Of a DNA stretch of 64,000 nt, positions 8,263-18,819 are shown in pieces; the stretch's first letter is position 1, and each line of letters begins with the position of its first letter. The translations under genes and the position numbers were made by a program. This DNA comes from Gottfriedia endophytica. Its GTDB lineage: Bacteria > Bacillota > Bacilli > Bacillales > Bacillaceae_G. Location of the stretch: positions 1-64,000 of the forward strand of contig NZ_JAGIYQ010000001.1 in the NCBI RefSeq assembly GCF_017814275.1, written 5' to 3'. The notes beneath the pieces are model-generated. The model saw nothing but the letters and a program-made list of their open reading frames with translations. It was not told the DNA's origin and did not search any database.

Positions 8263-9381
8263 CTAAATAAATATAAATGGATCAGTATCAATCGAAGAAG
8301 CAACAATTTCACAAGATAACTTTTCTCTCTCTAATTTTTGATCCAATAATTTTTTCACACCATTTTTCATTACTTTTTCAATGTTATGCCCTGCATCTAT
8401 TATATTTAGACCTTCCATTTTGAAATCTTGGGCAACATGATAATAAATATCTCCACTGATATAAATATCCGCACCTTGTCGTTTTGCATGGAAAGCAAAC
8501 TTATTTCCATCTCCACCAACAACTGCTACTTTTTTTACTTTATCAGTTAAATTCCCTACGACACGCACACCTTTTAAGTCTAATTTTTCTTTTACAAAAT
8601 GAGCAAACTCTTCGACAGTCATTTCATGAGCTATTTCACCTATTCGTCCTACACCATAAGATACTCCGTCATTTTCTAACTCAAAAGTATCAAAAGCAAC
8701 TTCTTCATATGGATGAGCTTTTTTCATAGCGCTAATAGCCTGTTTCAGCTTAGATTTAACAATAACTGTTTCAATTTTAACTTCTTCTACCTTTTCAAGT
8801 TTGCCCGCTTCTCCAATAAAAGGATTTGTTCCCTCCATCGGCATAAATGTACCTAATCCTTCAGAAGTAAACGTGCAATGGATATAATTACCAATATGAC
8901 CTGCTCCAGCAATTCCTAGTGCATTACGCACTTGCTCTTCATGTGTTTTAGGAACATAAACAACCACTTTAACAAGTTTATCAACATAAGTTGGAGCTAA
9001 AACCTTTGTACTTTGTAATTCTAAAGCCTCTGCAAGAAAATCACTTACTCCAGTTTCAGCACAATCTACATTCGTATGAGCTGCATAAATCGAAATATCA
9101 TGCATTAAACATAGCTGAAAAATTTGTCCAACTTCATTATCTATAACGATTTTTTTAAGTGGACGATAAATAATTGGATGATGGGCAATAATTAAATTTG
9201 CACCTATTTCAATCGCTTCTTCAATAACAGCTTTATTAACATCTAACGCGATTAATACTTTATTTACCTTTTGAGAAAGAGAACCAACTTGTAAACCAAT
9301 TGGATCTCCTTCTTCTGCTAAGTATTTTGGAAATAATGCCTCAAACTGTTGAATAATTTGATGACCATTTACAGATTTCAT
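8263..9381 (-). CDS. yqfO: Nif3-like dinuclear metal protein YqfO
   Basis: A 372-residue Nif3/GTP cyclohydrolase I type 2 family protein (DUF34) with the extra central domain of the Bacillus YqfO subgroup. Metal-binding motifs: ANLIIAHHPIIY near 66, AAHTNVDCA near 98-106, and the C-terminal DAGHNIE. The start is the ATG at 9381, whose A is shared with the trmK stop (TGATG); GGAGAGGTG lies upstream inside trmK. That gives translational coupling with trmK. Exact biochemical role of the family is unsettled. Confidence 0.9.
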   Translation of the reverse strand: MKSVNGHQIIQQFEALFPKYLAEEGDPIGLQVGSLSQKVNKVLIALDVNKAVIEEAIEIGANLIIAHHPIIYRPLKKIVIDNEVGQIFQLCLMHDISIYAAHTNVDCAETGVSDFLAEALELQSTKVLAPTYVDKLVKVVVYVPKTHEEQVRNALGIAGAGHIGNYIHCTFTSEGLGTFMPMEGTNPFIGEAGKLEKVEEVKIETVIVKSKLKQAISAMKKAHPYEEVAFDTFELENDGVSYGVGRIGEIAHEMTVEEFAHFVKEKLDLKGVRVVGNLTDKVKKVAVVGGDGNKFAFHAKRQGADIYISGDIYYHVAQDFKMEGLNIIDAGHNIEKVMKNGVKKLLDQKLEREKLSCEIVASSIDTDPFIFI

Positions 9382-10085
9382 CAAAGCACCTCTCCAATCC
9401 ATTGTAATTTCAACTGTATTTCTTTTACTTTTTGGATGGTTTCTTCCGTTTGTTGAGCTGATTCTAATTGATGTAAGATTCTCTCATAATTTTGTTTTTC
9501 GTGCTTCCACTTTTTGAAAAAAGCCTCATTTTTCTTCTGAATTAAATAAGGACCGATAAATAACTCCTTCTCCATTTCTGAAGAAAAAGGATTTTTATGT
9601 ACAGATTTTTTGGCAACAAGTATTTCATAAATCTTACCATCTTCTTCAAGAATATCCTCATCAACTAAAGACCAGTTGTGATCCTTTAACCAATATCGTA
9701 TTTGATGAGCACCAATATTTGGTTGTAGAACAAGCGTTTCTACTCCCTCTAATTTTTCTTTTCCACTATCTAAAATGCTAGTTATTAAGGAACCGCCCAT
9801 ACCAGCTATCGTAATGACATCTACTTCATTCGGATTTAGGACCTCTAACCCATCACCTTTACGAGCCTCTACTTTTCCATCTAAGCCACTTTGTCTAATC
9901 GTTGCACATGCAGATTTGTATGGTCCTTCAGTAATTTCACCGACAATTGCAGAGTGACAACGATTTGTTAAAACCGCATAGCATGGCAAGTATGCATGAT
10001 CAGATCCAATATCCGCTAGCTTTGAATTATTTGGAATATAATTTACTACGTTTTTCAATCTTTTTGATAAATTTAATTCGTTCAT
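9381..10085 (-). CDS. trmK: tRNA (adenine(22)-N(1))-methyltransferase TrmK
   Basis: A 234-residue class I SAM-dependent methyltransferase making m1A22 in tRNA. The SAM loop is LADIGSDHAYLP, followed by ITIAGMGG, the family motif corresponding to the catalytic region. The C-terminal part is a coiled-coil rich in Glu, Gln and Lys. The start at 10085 follows GGTGATGA; upstream in-frame ATG lacks a ribosome binding site and would add an unrelated extension. Next gene is yqfO, as in Bacillus. Confidence 0.93.
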   Translation of the reverse strand: MNELNLSKRLKNVVNYIPNNSKLADIGSDHAYLPCYAVLTNRCHSAIVGEITEGPYKSACATIRQSGLDGKVEARKGDGLEVLNPNEVDVITIAGMGGSLITSILDSGKEKLEGVETLVLQPNIGAHQIRYWLKDHNWSLVDEDILEEDGKIYEILVAKKSVHKNPFSSEMEKELFIGPYLIQKKNEAFFKKWKHEKQNYERILHQLESAQQTEETIQKVKEIQLKLQWIGEVL

Positions 10086-10185
10086 TTCATCACCATATTT
10101 ATATTTATTTCTAGTCCTTGTTAAACAAGATTGTTGATACTCGCTAAGATCCACTTTCTATTCGTAGACTTTTCTCGTATTTCAA

Positions 10186-10396
10186 AAGGCTGTTTTCGTA
10201 TAGATTGTTGATACTTTAGAATGCGTAGTTGATTACAACTCCAGGATGCTCCCTTTCCGCGTGGCGTGATCTAGCCTCCTTGGCGAGCCTGCGGGGTCTC
10301 AGCCTTCCCGCTATCACACAGGAGTCTCGCACCTTCCGCCCGAATCAACTTCTGCCTTGAAATCTCAAAAGCAACAATCTTTTAAAAAAGAGCCTT
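10186..10396 (-). repeat. Dispersed ~210-bp repeat, copy D (subtype 2)
   Basis: Reverse copy from AAGGCTGTTTTCGTATA at 10186 to the AGAGCCTT end near 10396. The core is slightly degraded (GCGTGATCTAGCC instead of GCGTGAGCTCAGCC). It lies upstream of trmK and downstream of the cccA terminator. Confidence 0.9.
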
Positions 10397-10492
10397 TAGA
10401 AAAGATTTATTCTCAACAATAAACTTTTAACAAAGCCAATTTCTAAAACTCATTATTTACTTAAACAGTGTAGCAAACTAATGGAAAAATGT

Positions 10493-10527
10493 AAAAAAGA
10501 CCTTATCATAAGATAAGATCTTTTTCT
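10493..10527 (-). terminator. Terminator of cccA
   Basis: AAAGACCTTATC and GATAAGATCTTT form a stem with A/T runs on both sides, just past the cccA stop on the minus strand. Confidence 0.8.
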
Positions 10528-10536
10528 CAAAACATT

Positions 10537-10911
10537 TTATTTTTTAGATGCAAGCCATTTTGCCATTACATCCACTTGTTCAGCTGGAAGTAATCCTTTA
10601 GGCATTGTTCCAATTTTACCTGTTTTACCATTTTGTAAAATGTTTTTAATTTCATCTTGGCTTAATTGGCCACCAATTTTTTGTAGGTTTGGACCTACTC
10701 CACCTTGCATTTGATCACCATGACATCCAATACAAGTATTTTTATAAATATCTTCTGGTTTAGCTGACGCTGTCTCAGTAGTTTTTTTGCCTCCGTCTTT
10801 AGCAGCTGCAATTTCTTTCTTTTGGTCTACACCCTTAAAACCAAGAATAATGATTAGTACGATTCCAATTGCAGCAATCAAAGCAAAAGGAATTAACGGA
10901 TTACGTTTCAT
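10537..10911 (-). CDS. cccA: Membrane-anchored cytochrome c550
   Basis: A 124-residue class I cytochrome c. The N-terminal hydrophobic anchor is PFALIAAIGIVLIIILGF, followed by a flexible Lys/Ala/Thr linker, then heme motif NTCIGCH. The sixth ligand is the Met of GTMPKG. It acts as an electron carrier on the outer face of the membrane. Start at 10911 is chosen from the GGGGGA site; the upstream in-frame ATG would put polar residues before the anchor. Position next to sigA matches B. subtilis cccA. Confidence 0.93.
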   Translation of the reverse strand: MKRNPLIPFALIAAIGIVLIIILGFKGVDQKKEIAAAKDGGKKTTETASAKPEDIYKNTCIGCHGDQMQGGVGPNLQKIGGQLSQDEIKNILQNGKTGKIGTMPKGLLPAEQVDVMAKWLASKK

Positions 10912-11060
10912 AAAAAAATCCCCCTTATGTATCCCCAATTACCAAAAAAATAAATTATTATAACATTATTATTGTAAACGATTAAAAACAATAAAAAAAG
11001 TACAAAGTTTATTATTTTTAAAATAGTTTTAAAAGAAAAACTAATTAGATTATATTCCAC

Positions 11061-11600
11061 TTAGAAAGTGAAAAAAACATATGCTATAAAAATGATAGAA
11101 CATGCAATTCCTGATATAACAAAATAATTTAGTTTTTTTACTAAACCAATTAAGATCCAAATTAAACAATTTAATAAAAGAATAACCCCAAACCCTACTG
11201 TTGTTAATTTAAAGATCCTACTAAATAATTCAATACTAATTTCTAAACAAAGAAATGCGAATACACAATATGATAAATGCCGCCAAATTATTTGTTTTTT
11301 TGTCAATCTAATCATAAAAAGAGTAGTAATTACTAGAATTAAGCCTAAAATGAATATTTGCAAATTTAAAGACAATTCTGTAAAATAAAGTACATAAACA
11401 GATATTGGTAAAAATAGCACACATAAGATTGCTAAAATCGGTATATTACTTCTTACTTTAGTTTGTACCTTCTCTGTTTGTAAGTTGCTGCCTTCTGAAT
11501 AAATTGTAAGCAAATAATTACAATATTGTTCTGGAAGCATTCTACTTTCTTTCCAAAAGTTTATTTCTTTTAATATAATTTGTTTTCTTTGTTCATCCAT
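11061..11600 (-). CDS. Membrane protein of unknown function
   Basis: A 179-residue protein with a soluble N-terminus of about 50 residues (ILKEINFWKESRMLPEQYC, then YLLTIYSEG) and about five to six transmembrane helices. The N-terminal motif of the type W-(R/K)-(x)-LLPEQYCxxLLxLYxEG is shared by a family of uncharacterised Bacillus membrane proteins. AGGATAATC-type site precedes ATG. It stands alone between cccA and sigA. Function unknown. Confidence 0.75.
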   Translation of the reverse strand: MDEQRKQIILKEINFWKESRMLPEQYCNYLLTIYSEGSNLQTEKVQTKVRSNIPILAILCVLFLPISVYVLYFTELSLNLQIFILGLILVITTLFMIRLTKKQIIWRHLSYCVFAFLCLEISIELFSRIFKLTTVGFGVILLLNCLIWILIGLVKKLNYFVISGIACSIIFIAYVFFTF

Positions 11601-11763
11601 TGATTATCCTCCAAAATATAGGAGTAGAATTTTAAAGATTCAAAAAAATCCAGCTTATTTAATACAATAACATCATTCGACATTTTTGTGTATGGACAAT
11701 CGTTTTGATTTTTTGTATAAATTGTGAACATTTTTCATTACTTTAGAACGAAAAACGAAAGCA

Positions 11764-11836
11764 CCTTAATACCTTGTTACCTGTTACTCGTTTCCTTAAT
11801 ACCTTGTTTTTCTTTGTTACCTGTAACTTGTTTCCT
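11764..11836. repeat. Imperfect ~35-40-bp tandem duplication
   Basis: CCTTAATACCTTGTT occurs at 11764 and again at 11794, each followed by TTACCTGT, ACT/AACT and GTTTCCT. A third TTGTTACCT follows at about 11842. The segment lies in the gap between sigA and the 11061 gene. Confidence 0.6.
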
Positions 11837-11867
11837 GCATTTTGTTACCTATTTTCTTTATTCGACA

Positions 11868-11904
11868 AAAAAAAGCTTACTCCTTTTTTAAGAAGTAAAC
11901 TTTT
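11868..11904 (-). terminator. Terminator of the dnaG-sigA operon
   Basis: On the minus strand AGTTTACTTCTT pairs with AAGGAGTAAGCT (two G-T pairs), followed by eight Ts. Confidence 0.8.
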
Positions 11905-11916
11905 TATATAACTATT

Positions 11917-13035
11917 CTATTCTAAGAAATCTTTAAGTCGTTTACTACGACTCGGATGACGAAGCTTGCGTAATGCTTTTGCTTCAATCTGACGGATACG
12001 TTCACGTGTTACACCGAATACTTTTCCTACTTCTTCAAGTGTTCTTGTTCTACCGTCATCCAGTCCAAAACGTAATCTAAGAACGTTTTCTTCACGATCA
12101 GTTAATGTATCTAATACATCTTCTAATTGTTCTTTTAGCATTTCATACGCAGCATGTTCTGCTGGAGAAGTTGCTTCTTGATCTTCAATAAAGTCACCTA
12201 AATGTGAATCATCTTCTTCACCGATTGGTGTCTCTAATGAAACTGGCTCTTGAGCAATTTTAAGGATTTCTCTAACTTTTTCTGGTGGTAGATCCATTTC
12301 TTCTCCAATTTCTTCAGGAGATGGTTCACGGCCTAGGTCTTGTAATAATTGACGTTGAACACGTATTAATTTATTGATTGTTTCAACCATATGAACTGGG
12401 ATTCGGATTGTTCTTGCTTGGTCAGCAATTGCACGAGTAATTGCTTGACGAATCCACCAAGTTGCATACGTACTAAATTTGTAACCTTTACGGTAATCAA
12501 ATTTTTCAACCGCTTTAATTAGACCCATGTTTCCTTCTTGAATTAAATCAAGGAATAACATACCACGGCCAACATAACGTTTAGCAATACTTACAACAAG
12601 TCGTAAGTTTGCTTCTGCAAGACGGCGTTTTGCTTCTTCATCGCCTTCTTCAATCCGCTTTGCAAGTTCAATTTCCATACTAGCAGATAGAAGATCTACT
12701 CGGCCGATTTCTTTTAAGTACATACGAACTGGATCGTTAATTTTTACTCCTGGAGGAACACTTAAGTCGTTTAAGTCAAATTCCTCTTCCTTCGCTAATT
12801 GGCGAACTCCTGGTTCATCATCAGCATCACCAACTAAATCGATTCCTTGTTCACCTAGTTGTTCATAGTATTCTTCTAATTGATCTGAGTCAATTTCAAA
12901 ACTGTTTAAGCGGTCAGCAATTTCTTCGTATGTTAACACACCACGTTTTTTACCATGTTCGATTAATTGTGCCTTTACTTGCTCAAGTGTTAATTCATTT
13001 TCCATTTCTTTAGAACGAGCCGATTTATCAGCCAT
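11917..13035 (-). CDS. sigA: RNA polymerase primary sigma factor
   Basis: A 372-residue primary sigma factor. Region 1.2 has [15 protein letters not shown], region 2 has [20 protein letters not shown] and [17 protein letters not shown], region 3 [11 protein letters not shown], and region 4.2 the helix-turn-helix [20 protein letters not shown]. The start at 13035 follows AGGAGGGGAA and gives MADKSARS; the GTG/ATG further upstream lacks support. It follows dnaG by about 30 bp, the classic dnaG-sigA macromolecular synthesis operon (without rpsU, which is at 26505). Confidence 0.98.
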   Translation of the reverse strand: MADKSARSKEMENELTLEQVKAQLIEHGKKRGVLTYEEIADRLNSFEIDSDQLEEYYEQLGEQGIDLVGDADDEPGVRQLAKEEEFDLNDLSVPPGVKINDPVRMYLKEIGRVDLLSASMEIELAKRIEEGDEEAKRRLAEANLRLVVSIAKRYVGRGMLFLDLIQEGNMGLIKAVEKFDYRKGYKFSTYATWWIRQAITRAIADQARTIRIPVHMVETINKLIRVQRQLLQDLGREPSPEEIGEEMDLPPEKVREILKIAQEPVSLETPIGEEDDSHLGDFIEDQEATSPAEHAAYEMLKEQLEDVLDTLTDREENVLRLRFGLDDGRTRTLEEVGKVFGVTRERIRQIEAKALRKLRHPSRSKRLKDFLE

Positions 13036-13064
13036 ATGTTCCCCTCCTACCAAAAGTTCGCGAA

Positions 13065-14879
13065 TCATTTAACATATTTCATGCTAGACCTTAACTGAGT
13101 GATTTGCTGTAGAATGGTCGCAGCTTTGACAAAGTCACCTTCACGTTCAGCTTTTTTTAAGTCTACTTCTTTTTCTTTTATTTGCTGTTGTTTATCATAG
13201 TTGTTTAAAGCATCTAAATAATGCTTAAGCTCTTGGTCTGTCAAATCTGGTGCAACTGGTACATTTACTATTCTTGCTACAACATCCTGAAGCCTTTTTG
13301 AAGGAAGGTAATTCATAAACTTACTAATATTAGGTTCATTTCCATCTTCATAATATGCATAAAGATGAATAATAATTTCTGAATGTTCTTGATTATAAAA
13401 TAAACCTTTGTATTGGATTTGAACCTTCTCTGTAACTTCATTGCTATTTAGCATGTGTGCTAAAAGAATTTGTTCAGCTTTAAGATGTGCTGGTAGAAGT
13501 GTGCTAGTTGAATAATCGTTTTTGCGATCATAATTCCTTTGAACATTTTTATTAGAGCTTTGATTTTGATTTTGATTTTGAAATTGTTGTAATTCACTTC
13601 TTAATGCATCTGCAGAGATTGAAAATTCCTTTGCTAATGCATTTACATAATAATCTTGCTCAATTAATTGAGGCAATTTTTTAATTTCCTGTAGCATCTC
13701 ATTTATGTATTGAAATTTAACAGTCTCATCTTGAAAATTTTTGCCTTTTCGGTGATATTGCATTTTAAAACTCATTAATGATACACTAGCATCAATAATA
13801 GCACTCTGAAAATTATCTACACCAAATTTTCTTACGTATTCATCAGGATCTAATCCATCAGGTAAAGTAGCAACTTTTATTGTAAAGCCTTCCTTTTGTA
13901 ACACGTTTGCAGCTTTCTCAGTTGCGTTTATACCAGCATTATCAGAGTCATAACATAAAATGACTTGCTCAGTAGTGTGTTTTAAGATTTTTGCTTGATC
14001 TTCTGTCAATGCTGTTCCCATTGTTGCAATGGCTTCTGTAACACCTGCTTGATAAGCAGCAATAACGTCAGCAAAGCCTTCCATTAGTACAGCTCTATTT
14101 TTTTTACGAATTGCATTTTTCGCCTGATAGAAGTGATAAAAAAGCTTACCTTTATGAAAAATTGTTGATTCTGGGCTATTCAAATATTTTGGTGATCCTT
14201 CACCCATTATTCTCCCACTAAAAGCAACAATTTTCCCTTGATGATTATGAATTGGAAAAATAATACGATCTCTAAAACGGTCGTAATATGATCCATCTTT
14301 TTCACTTCGAGCAACTAAGCCGGCTTTCTCCATTATTGACATTGGATAGCCTCTTTTTTGTAGCACTTTAGTGACAGCATCCCATGAATTTAACGCTACA
14401 CCAATTTCAAATTGTTTTATCTCTTCTTTCGTAATACCTCTACTTTGCAAATAGTCAAATGCTTTTTTGCCTTCTTCTGTATTAACTAAAAGATGATGAT
14501 AATACTTTTTTACAAATTCGTGAGCTTCATACATAACTGCCTGCTCAGTTGATTGTGGATTCTGAACGATGTCTGTTTGATCAATTGGTAGATCAATATT
14601 CGTTTTTTCAGCAAGTTGTTGCACTGCCTCTTGGAAATTAATTCCTTCTAGTTGCATTAGAAATGAAAATGAATTCCCCCCTGCTCCACATCCAAAGCAA
14701 TGAAAAATTTGCTTTTCAGGTGAAACAGAAAATGAAGGTGTGCTTTCTCCGTGAAATGGACATAGGCCGAAATAATTTCTTCCTTGCTTTTTCAATGGAA
14801 CATACTCGCTTACTACATCAACTATGTCTACTGATTGACGAACCTTCTCAACTAGTTCATCGGGAATTCTGTTTCCCAT
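13065..14879 (-). CDS. dnaG: DNA primase
   Basis: A 604-residue primase making RNA primers at the replication fork. The N-terminal CHC2 zinc finger is visible as Cys40, His43, Cys61 and Cys64 (LCPFHGE and HCFGCGAGG). The central Toprim domain has [15 protein letters not shown] and [13 protein letters not shown] Gln/Asn-rich linker of about residues 440-460 leads to the C-terminal DnaB-interaction domain. Length is normal. First gene of the dnaG-sigA operon. Confidence 0.98.
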   Translation of the reverse strand: MGNRIPDELVEKVRQSVDIVDVVSEYVPLKKQGRNYFGLCPFHGESTPSFSVSPEKQIFHCFGCGAGGNSFSFLMQLEGINFQEAVQQLAEKTNIDLPIDQTDIVQNPQSTEQAVMYEAHEFVKKYYHHLLVNTEEGKKAFDYLQSRGITKEEIKQFEIGVALNSWDAVTKVLQKRGYPMSIMEKAGLVARSEKDGSYYDRFRDRIIFPIHNHQGKIVAFSGRIMGEGSPKYLNSPESTIFHKGKLFYHFYQAKNAIRKKNRAVLMEGFADVIAAYQAGVTEAIATMGTALTEDQAKILKHTTEQVILCYDSDNAGINATEKAANVLQKEGFTIKVATLPDGLDPDEYVRKFGVDNFQSAIIDASVSLMSFKMQYHRKGKNFQDETVKFQYINEMLQEIKKLPQLIEQDYYVNALAKEFSISADALRSELQQFQNQNQNQSSNKNVQRNYDRKNDYSTSTLLPAHLKAEQILLAHMLNSNEVTEKVQIQYKGLFYNQEHSEIIIHLYAYYEDGNEPNISKFMNYLPSKRLQDVVARIVNVPVAPDLTDQELKHYLDALNNYDKQQQIKEKEVDLKKAEREGDFVKAATILQQITQLRSSMKYVK

Positions 14880-15535
14880 AACGACAGCTCCATATACTAT
14901 TTTATTCGATAAAACTCAGCGTATTCCTTCAAGTTTCGACAATATTTTTTTATTTTTTGTAGAATTTTTCATTTTTAATGAAATGAATTCTCATATTTAA
15001 AATATTGTCAACTTAAATTGAAAGAACACGAGTTTCTCTTGGTACTTGATTAACAATCCATACTCGAATGAATTAAACTAGTTGTGGATTTACAATTTAA
15101 ATAAAAAAGCAAATGTAATTTGTTTTGTAACAATTAAATTGTTACTATTACTTTGAAAGAAATAAAAAAATACGTTTTGATAAAAAACTGCCTTCTCAGA
15201 TTAATTACTGCAATCAATCTTTTTTCCTAAGCTGGAAAAGTATCAGCATAATCTTATAGGGCTATTTTCTGCATAAATGTTATTTCTACATTCTTTCATA
15301 AAAATCCTTTTTACTTAAAATTGTTTTATGTACGAAGATCGACTGAATACTTCTAATCAAAGCTTCCTAAAAAATACTTAACACACATATTCCTAGTTTA
15401 TTCGTAAGTTTAAAAAGTTAAACCTAAATTTGATTGTTTTCATACAATTTTTTATTATAATCTATTTACGCGCTGAAATCCATTAAAAAGCACTCATAAA
15501 CGCAAGATTTTTTTATTTGTTAAATTTATTAAAAA
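14880..15535. other. AT-rich intergenic region without a recognisable gene
   Basis: About 650 bp upstream of dnaG. No convincing coding frame on either strand. A perfect palindromic stretch GTAACAATTAAATTGTTAC lies at 15127-15145. Promoters of the dnaG-sigA operon should lie here, but I cannot assign one. Confidence 0.5.
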
Positions 15536-15757
15536 ATAGCAGTTTTCGTATATATTGTTGCTATTTTTAGAATGCGTTAGTTGATTACAACTCCAGGTTG
15601 CTCCCTTTCCATGGGGCGTGAGCTGAGCCTCCTCGGCAAGCCTGTGGGGTCTCAGCCTTCCCGCTATTCCCATAGGAGCCTCGCACCTTCCATTGCAATC
15701 AACTTCTGTTTTTAAAATAAAAATTCTCAAAAGTAACAATCTTTTAGAAAAGAACCT
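15536..15757 (-). repeat. Dispersed ~210-bp repeat, copy E (subtype 2)
   Basis: Reverse copy with complete arms and GC-rich core. It starts near AATAGCAGTTTTCGTATA and ends in CTTTTAGAAAAGAACCT. It is followed within 10 bp by a core-less derivative. Confidence 0.9.
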
Positions 15758-15765
15758 AATTAAAA

Positions 15766-15881
15766 AATGGCTATTTTAGTATATGTTGTTGCTTTGTCAC
15801 AATGAGATTAGTTGATTTCCGCTCCAATCAACTTTATTATTAATAAATTTCTCTTTAATAAAATCTTTTAGAAAACAGACT
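15766..15881 (-). repeat. Core-less derivative of the dispersed repeat (E')
   Basis: Retains the left arm (GGCTATTTTAGTATAT, TGTTGTTGC, AGTTGATT), then goes directly through TCCGCTCCAATCAACTT to the distal end AAATCTTTTAGAAAACAGACT. The GC-rich core is absent. It sits in tandem after copy E in the same orientation. Confidence 0.75.
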
Positions 15882-15885
15882 AAAA

Positions 15886-15920
15886 AATAGACACATCTTT
15901 TAATTAGATATGTCTATTTT
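15886..15920 (-). terminator. Terminator overlapping the yqfL stop codon
   Basis: AGACATATCT and AGATGTGTCT form a stem with a T run on the minus strand. The yqfL stop TAA lies inside the loop side of the hairpin, so the last codons form part of the stem. Confidence 0.8.
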
Positions 15921-16713
15921 TCATGTATTGATTTAAAATGACGTTTGCAGATTCTTCTACAGCTTTGCTTGATACGTCAATTACTTTACAACCAATTTTA
16001 TCGACAACTTTTCTAAAATGCTGAAGCTCTTCTTCAATTCGTTTTAGATTAGCGTAACTAGCTCCATCATGTAATCCTAAAGAAGCCAATCTTTCTTTTC
16101 GAATATGATTTAATTTTTCAGGTGTGATCATTAAACCAAAACATCTTTCTTTCGGTACTCCAAATATTTGTTCAGGAGGATCAACTTCAGGAACTAGCGG
16201 AACATTAGCCACCTTATATCCTTTATGTGCTAAATATTGAGAAAGTGGAGTTTTAGAAGTTCTAGACACACCAATTAAGACAATATCTGCTTTCTCTATC
16301 CCTTTCGGATCTCGTCCGTCATCGTATTTTACTGCAAATTCAATTGCTTCAATTCGTTTAAAATAATCTTCATCAAGCTTTCTAACAATGCCTGGTTCAT
16401 ATTTCGGTTCTAAATTACTGTTTAATGCAATCGTTTCAATTAAAGGTCCAATCACATCATATACTACTACTTCATTTGCTTTCGCTTCTTCTATTAGTGC
16501 ATTTCTCATTTCAGGCTTCACTAATGTAAAGACAATGACTCCATTATTCTCTTTTGCGATATGAACAATTTCTTTTAATGTAGCAACATCTTCAACATAA
16601 GGAACTCGTCTAACTTCAATTTTTTGATGAAATTGACTGATGGCAGCTTTTACTACTAGATCAGCTGTTTCTCCTACTGAATCAGATACAGCATAGACAA
16701 TTGTATTACTCAT
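15904..16713 (-). CDS. yqfL: Pyruvate, phosphate dikinase regulatory-type kinase/phosphorylase (YqfL)
   Basis: A 269-residue DUF299 protein, bifunctional serine/threonine kinase and phosphorylase in characterised relatives. The P-loop GVSRTSKTP is near residue 150 and the N-terminal [11 protein letters not shown] is the family signature. In B. subtilis YqfL modulates CcpN-dependent control of gluconeogenic genes. Start at 16713 follows GGGGTGAGCG, giving [11 protein letters not shown]. It follows ccpN by 13 bp on the same strand, which fits that functional link. Confidence 0.93.
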   Translation of the reverse strand: MSNTIVYAVSDSVGETADLVVKAAISQFHQKIEVRRVPYVEDVATLKEIVHIAKENNGVIVFTLVKPEMRNALIEEAKANEVVVYDVIGPLIETIALNSNLEPKYEPGIVRKLDEDYFKRIEAIEFAVKYDDGRDPKGIEKADIVLIGVSRTSKTPLSQYLAHKGYKVANVPLVPEVDPPEQIFGVPKERCFGLMITPEKLNHIRKERLASLGLHDGASYANLKRIEEELQHFRKVVDKIGCKVIDVSSKAVEESANVILNQYMKNRHI

Positions 16714-16726
16714 TCGCTCACCCCTT

Positions 16727-17365
16727 TTAATACAATTTATTCTGCACAATATCAACAAGTGCTCTTGTAAAATTAGTTTTTGTAAAACGTCCTACTACTT
16801 CAAGACCATTTGGGCTTTCACGAACAACTGGTACTGCATCGATTTGTTTTTCAATTAAACTTTTTGCTACTTCAAAAATACTATCTTCTTTATAACAAAT
16901 CGTAATATTGGGCATCCTAGTCATAATAATATCTACAGGTAGCGTTTGCAAATCTTTTGAACCAATACTCGCTCTTAATAGATCCTTTCTAGAAAGAACT
17001 CCCACAAGGACTGAGTTTTGATCAACCACAAATAATGTACCAACATCCTCTAAAAACATTGCACATACCGCATCATATACCGATGAGTTACGATCTACAA
17101 CTACAGGTATGGATTGAAAATCTTCAACTGATAGCTTTTTAATTTTTTCAAGAATTTGTGTATCGTTTGTTTTGCCTGTAAAATAATAGCCTACCCTAGG
17201 ACGTGCTTCTAAGTATCCTATCATTGTCAATATCGCTAAATCAGGTCTTAAAGTTGCTCTCGTTAAATCTAATAGATCTGCTATATTTTCTCCTGTAATA
17301 GGTCCTTTATTTTTGACAATCTCGATGATCTGCTCTTGCCTTTTTGTCAATTCGATTTTAATCAC
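16727..17365 (-). CDS. ccpN: Transcriptional repressor CcpN
   Basis: A 212-residue repressor of gluconeogenic genes (gapB, pckA) in glycolytic conditions. The N-terminal winged helix has [10 protein letters not shown] and [17 protein letters not shown]; two CBS domains follow (about 75-140 and 145-205), which bind adenine nucleotides in relatives. The GTG start at 17365 is chosen because it keeps the length and N-terminal spacing of B. subtilis CcpN, but the ribosome binding site is poor; a TTG four codons later with GGCGGTGAT upstream is an alternative. Forms an operon with yqfL. Confidence 0.92.
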   Translation of the reverse strand: MIKIELTKRQEQIIEIVKNKGPITGENIADLLDLTRATLRPDLAILTMIGYLEARPRVGYYFTGKTNDTQILEKIKKLSVEDFQSIPVVVDRNSSVYDAVCAMFLEDVGTLFVVDQNSVLVGVLSRKDLLRASIGSKDLQTLPVDIIMTRMPNITICYKEDSIFEVAKSLIEKQIDAVPVVRESPNGLEVVGRFTKTNFTRALVDIVQNKLY

Positions 17366-17424
17366 CGCCTAACTAGCCAAACTATGTTATACTATCTTCT
17401 AAATATTATATACTATTTTGCAAA

Positions 17425-17466
17425 TATAAAAAAGAAAGAAGGAAATATAATAACACATTTCCTTCA
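17425..17466 (-). terminator. Terminator of the rpsU-to-recO gene block
   Basis: GAAGGAAAT and ATTTCCTTC flank a 10-base loop, followed on the minus strand by a CTTTTTT-type tail, just after the recO stop. Confidence 0.75.
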
Positions 17467-17480
17467 TTTTTATGACCAAT

Positions 17481-18260
17481 TTATTTCTTTTTTAACTCAG
17501 AAATAAATTGATGCATTGTATTTAGTTGTTCTAGAAACTTTCGAGATTTTAAATAGATACCACTATATTCATCATAATAGGCAAATAATAAACTCTGGAG
17601 TTGTTTCTTTGTTCCATCACTTACTTCAATCTTACCAAGTCTGTGAACATCAAAATGATAGAATAAACGAAGTAACTTGACTACTTTTTCACTAATTTTA
17701 AAACTATAGTTATCGATTTGTTGACACTTTTGACATAGGAATCCGCCTTCTTTAACGGAAAATGATACAAATAGGCAATCATTTGCACTACAGCCACAGT
17801 TTATACATTCATCAAAGAAAGGATGTAAACCAAGAACTGGAATCATTTTTGTCATATAAATATACGCCAACACTTCCGCATCCGTACCTTCATTCATATA
17901 GTTTAGTAACTGATAGAGCAATTCAAATAAAAATGGATTATTCTTTTTTTCTTCAACTGCTTTATCCGTTAATTCCACAAGTAAAGATGCATAAGAAGTT
18001 GCAACTAAATCCTCCCTGAGATCACGAAATGAATGAATAATTTCACCTTGGCTTAAGGTACCTAATCCAGATCCTTTTTGTATTAAAAAACTTCCGTATG
18101 TAAAGAGCTGTGACGAAGATGCAAGACGACTATTTGTTTTCTTTGCCCCCCTTGCCACAACTCCTATTTTACCTAATTCCCTTGTAAGTAATGTCAAAAT
18201 TATATTTGATTCTCCATACGGATTTGTCCGTAAGACAATCCCTTCTACACGTTGTAGCAT
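17481..18260 (-). CDS. recO: DNA repair protein RecO
   Basis: A 259-residue RecO, which loads RecA on SSB-coated single-stranded DNA with RecR in the RecF pathway. An N-terminal OB fold (residues 1-80, [14 protein letters not shown]) is followed by helices with a zinc finger CINCGC...CQKC. The start ATG follows GGTGAGC. It lies 30 bp after yqzL; glyQ/glyS, which follow recO in B. subtilis, are absent here. Confidence 0.95.
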   Translation of the reverse strand: MLQRVEGIVLRTNPYGESNIILTLLTRELGKIGVVARGAKKTNSRLASSSQLFTYGSFLIQKGSGLGTLSQGEIIHSFRDLREDLVATSYASLLVELTDKAVEEKKNNPFLFELLYQLLNYMNEGTDAEVLAYIYMTKMIPVLGLHPFFDECINCGCSANDCLFVSFSVKEGGFLCQKCQQIDNYSFKISEKVVKLLRLFYHFDVHRLGKIEVSDGTKKQLQSLLFAYYDEYSGIYLKSRKFLEQLNTMHQFISELKKK

Positions 18261-18290
18261 TTAGCTCACCGTCCAAAAATGGAAAGAAGG

Positions 18291-18434
18291 CTAAGTTTGC
18301 GGGGAATCAATATCAGCTATTTCTTCTTCAATGTAACTTTTCAGATCAGCTATATCTTGTTCAAGCTCCTTAAATAGAAGATATGTTTCGACATTTCCAC
18401 TTTTTGAAAAGACATCCCAGGTAAAATTCAACAT
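18291..18434 (-). CDS. yqzL: YqzL-family small protein
   Basis: A 47-residue protein beginning MLNFTWDVFSKSGNVET and ending in EIADIDSPQT. Sequence, length and position between era and recO match B. subtilis YqzL. A GAAAGGTGG site precedes the ATG at 18434. Function is unknown; conserved genetic linkage with era and recO is the only hint. Confidence 0.88.
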   Translation of the reverse strand: MLNFTWDVFSKSGNVETYLLFKELEQDIADLKSYIEEEIADIDSPQT

Positions 18435-18584
18435 TGAGAAACCACCTTTCAAGAATAGTACCACTCATTGCGTATTACCTTTAGCTAATTTATTTCCCAG
18501 CTTACTATTAAGATGACCTTCTCTCCCCGTTTTCATGTGTTTAAAATTTTTCTAAAAAACTTGACTTTCCCCAAATTTTCTTTT

Positions 18585-18812
18585 AAGGATTTTTCGTAAA
18601 CTTTGTTGCTATTTAAGAATGCGATAAGTTGATTAGAACGTAGGGATGCTCGCTTTCCTAGGGGCGTGAGCTGAGCCTCCTCGTCGCATACGCTCCTGTG
18701 GGGTCTCAGCCTTCCCGCTATTCCCACAGGAGTCGAGCATCCTTCCGTTCCAATCATCTTCTGTCTTTAAAGTTACATAACCTTATAGCAACAATCTTAA
18801 AAAAAGAGCCTT
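18585..18812 (-). repeat. Dispersed ~210-bp repeat, copy F (subtype 1)
   Basis: Reverse copy with the linker CCTCGTCGCATACGCTCC of subtype 1. Its outer arm runs into a second, different repeat at 18820-18937, so era is separated from yqzL by a composite of about 350 bp. Confidence 0.9.
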
Positions 18813-18819
18813 TCGTAAA

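Noticed and set aside
17366-18260. T-box or remnants of glyQS between recO and ccpN
   Set aside because: The 115-bp spacer contains only the recO terminator and no T-box sequence or synthetase-like coding.
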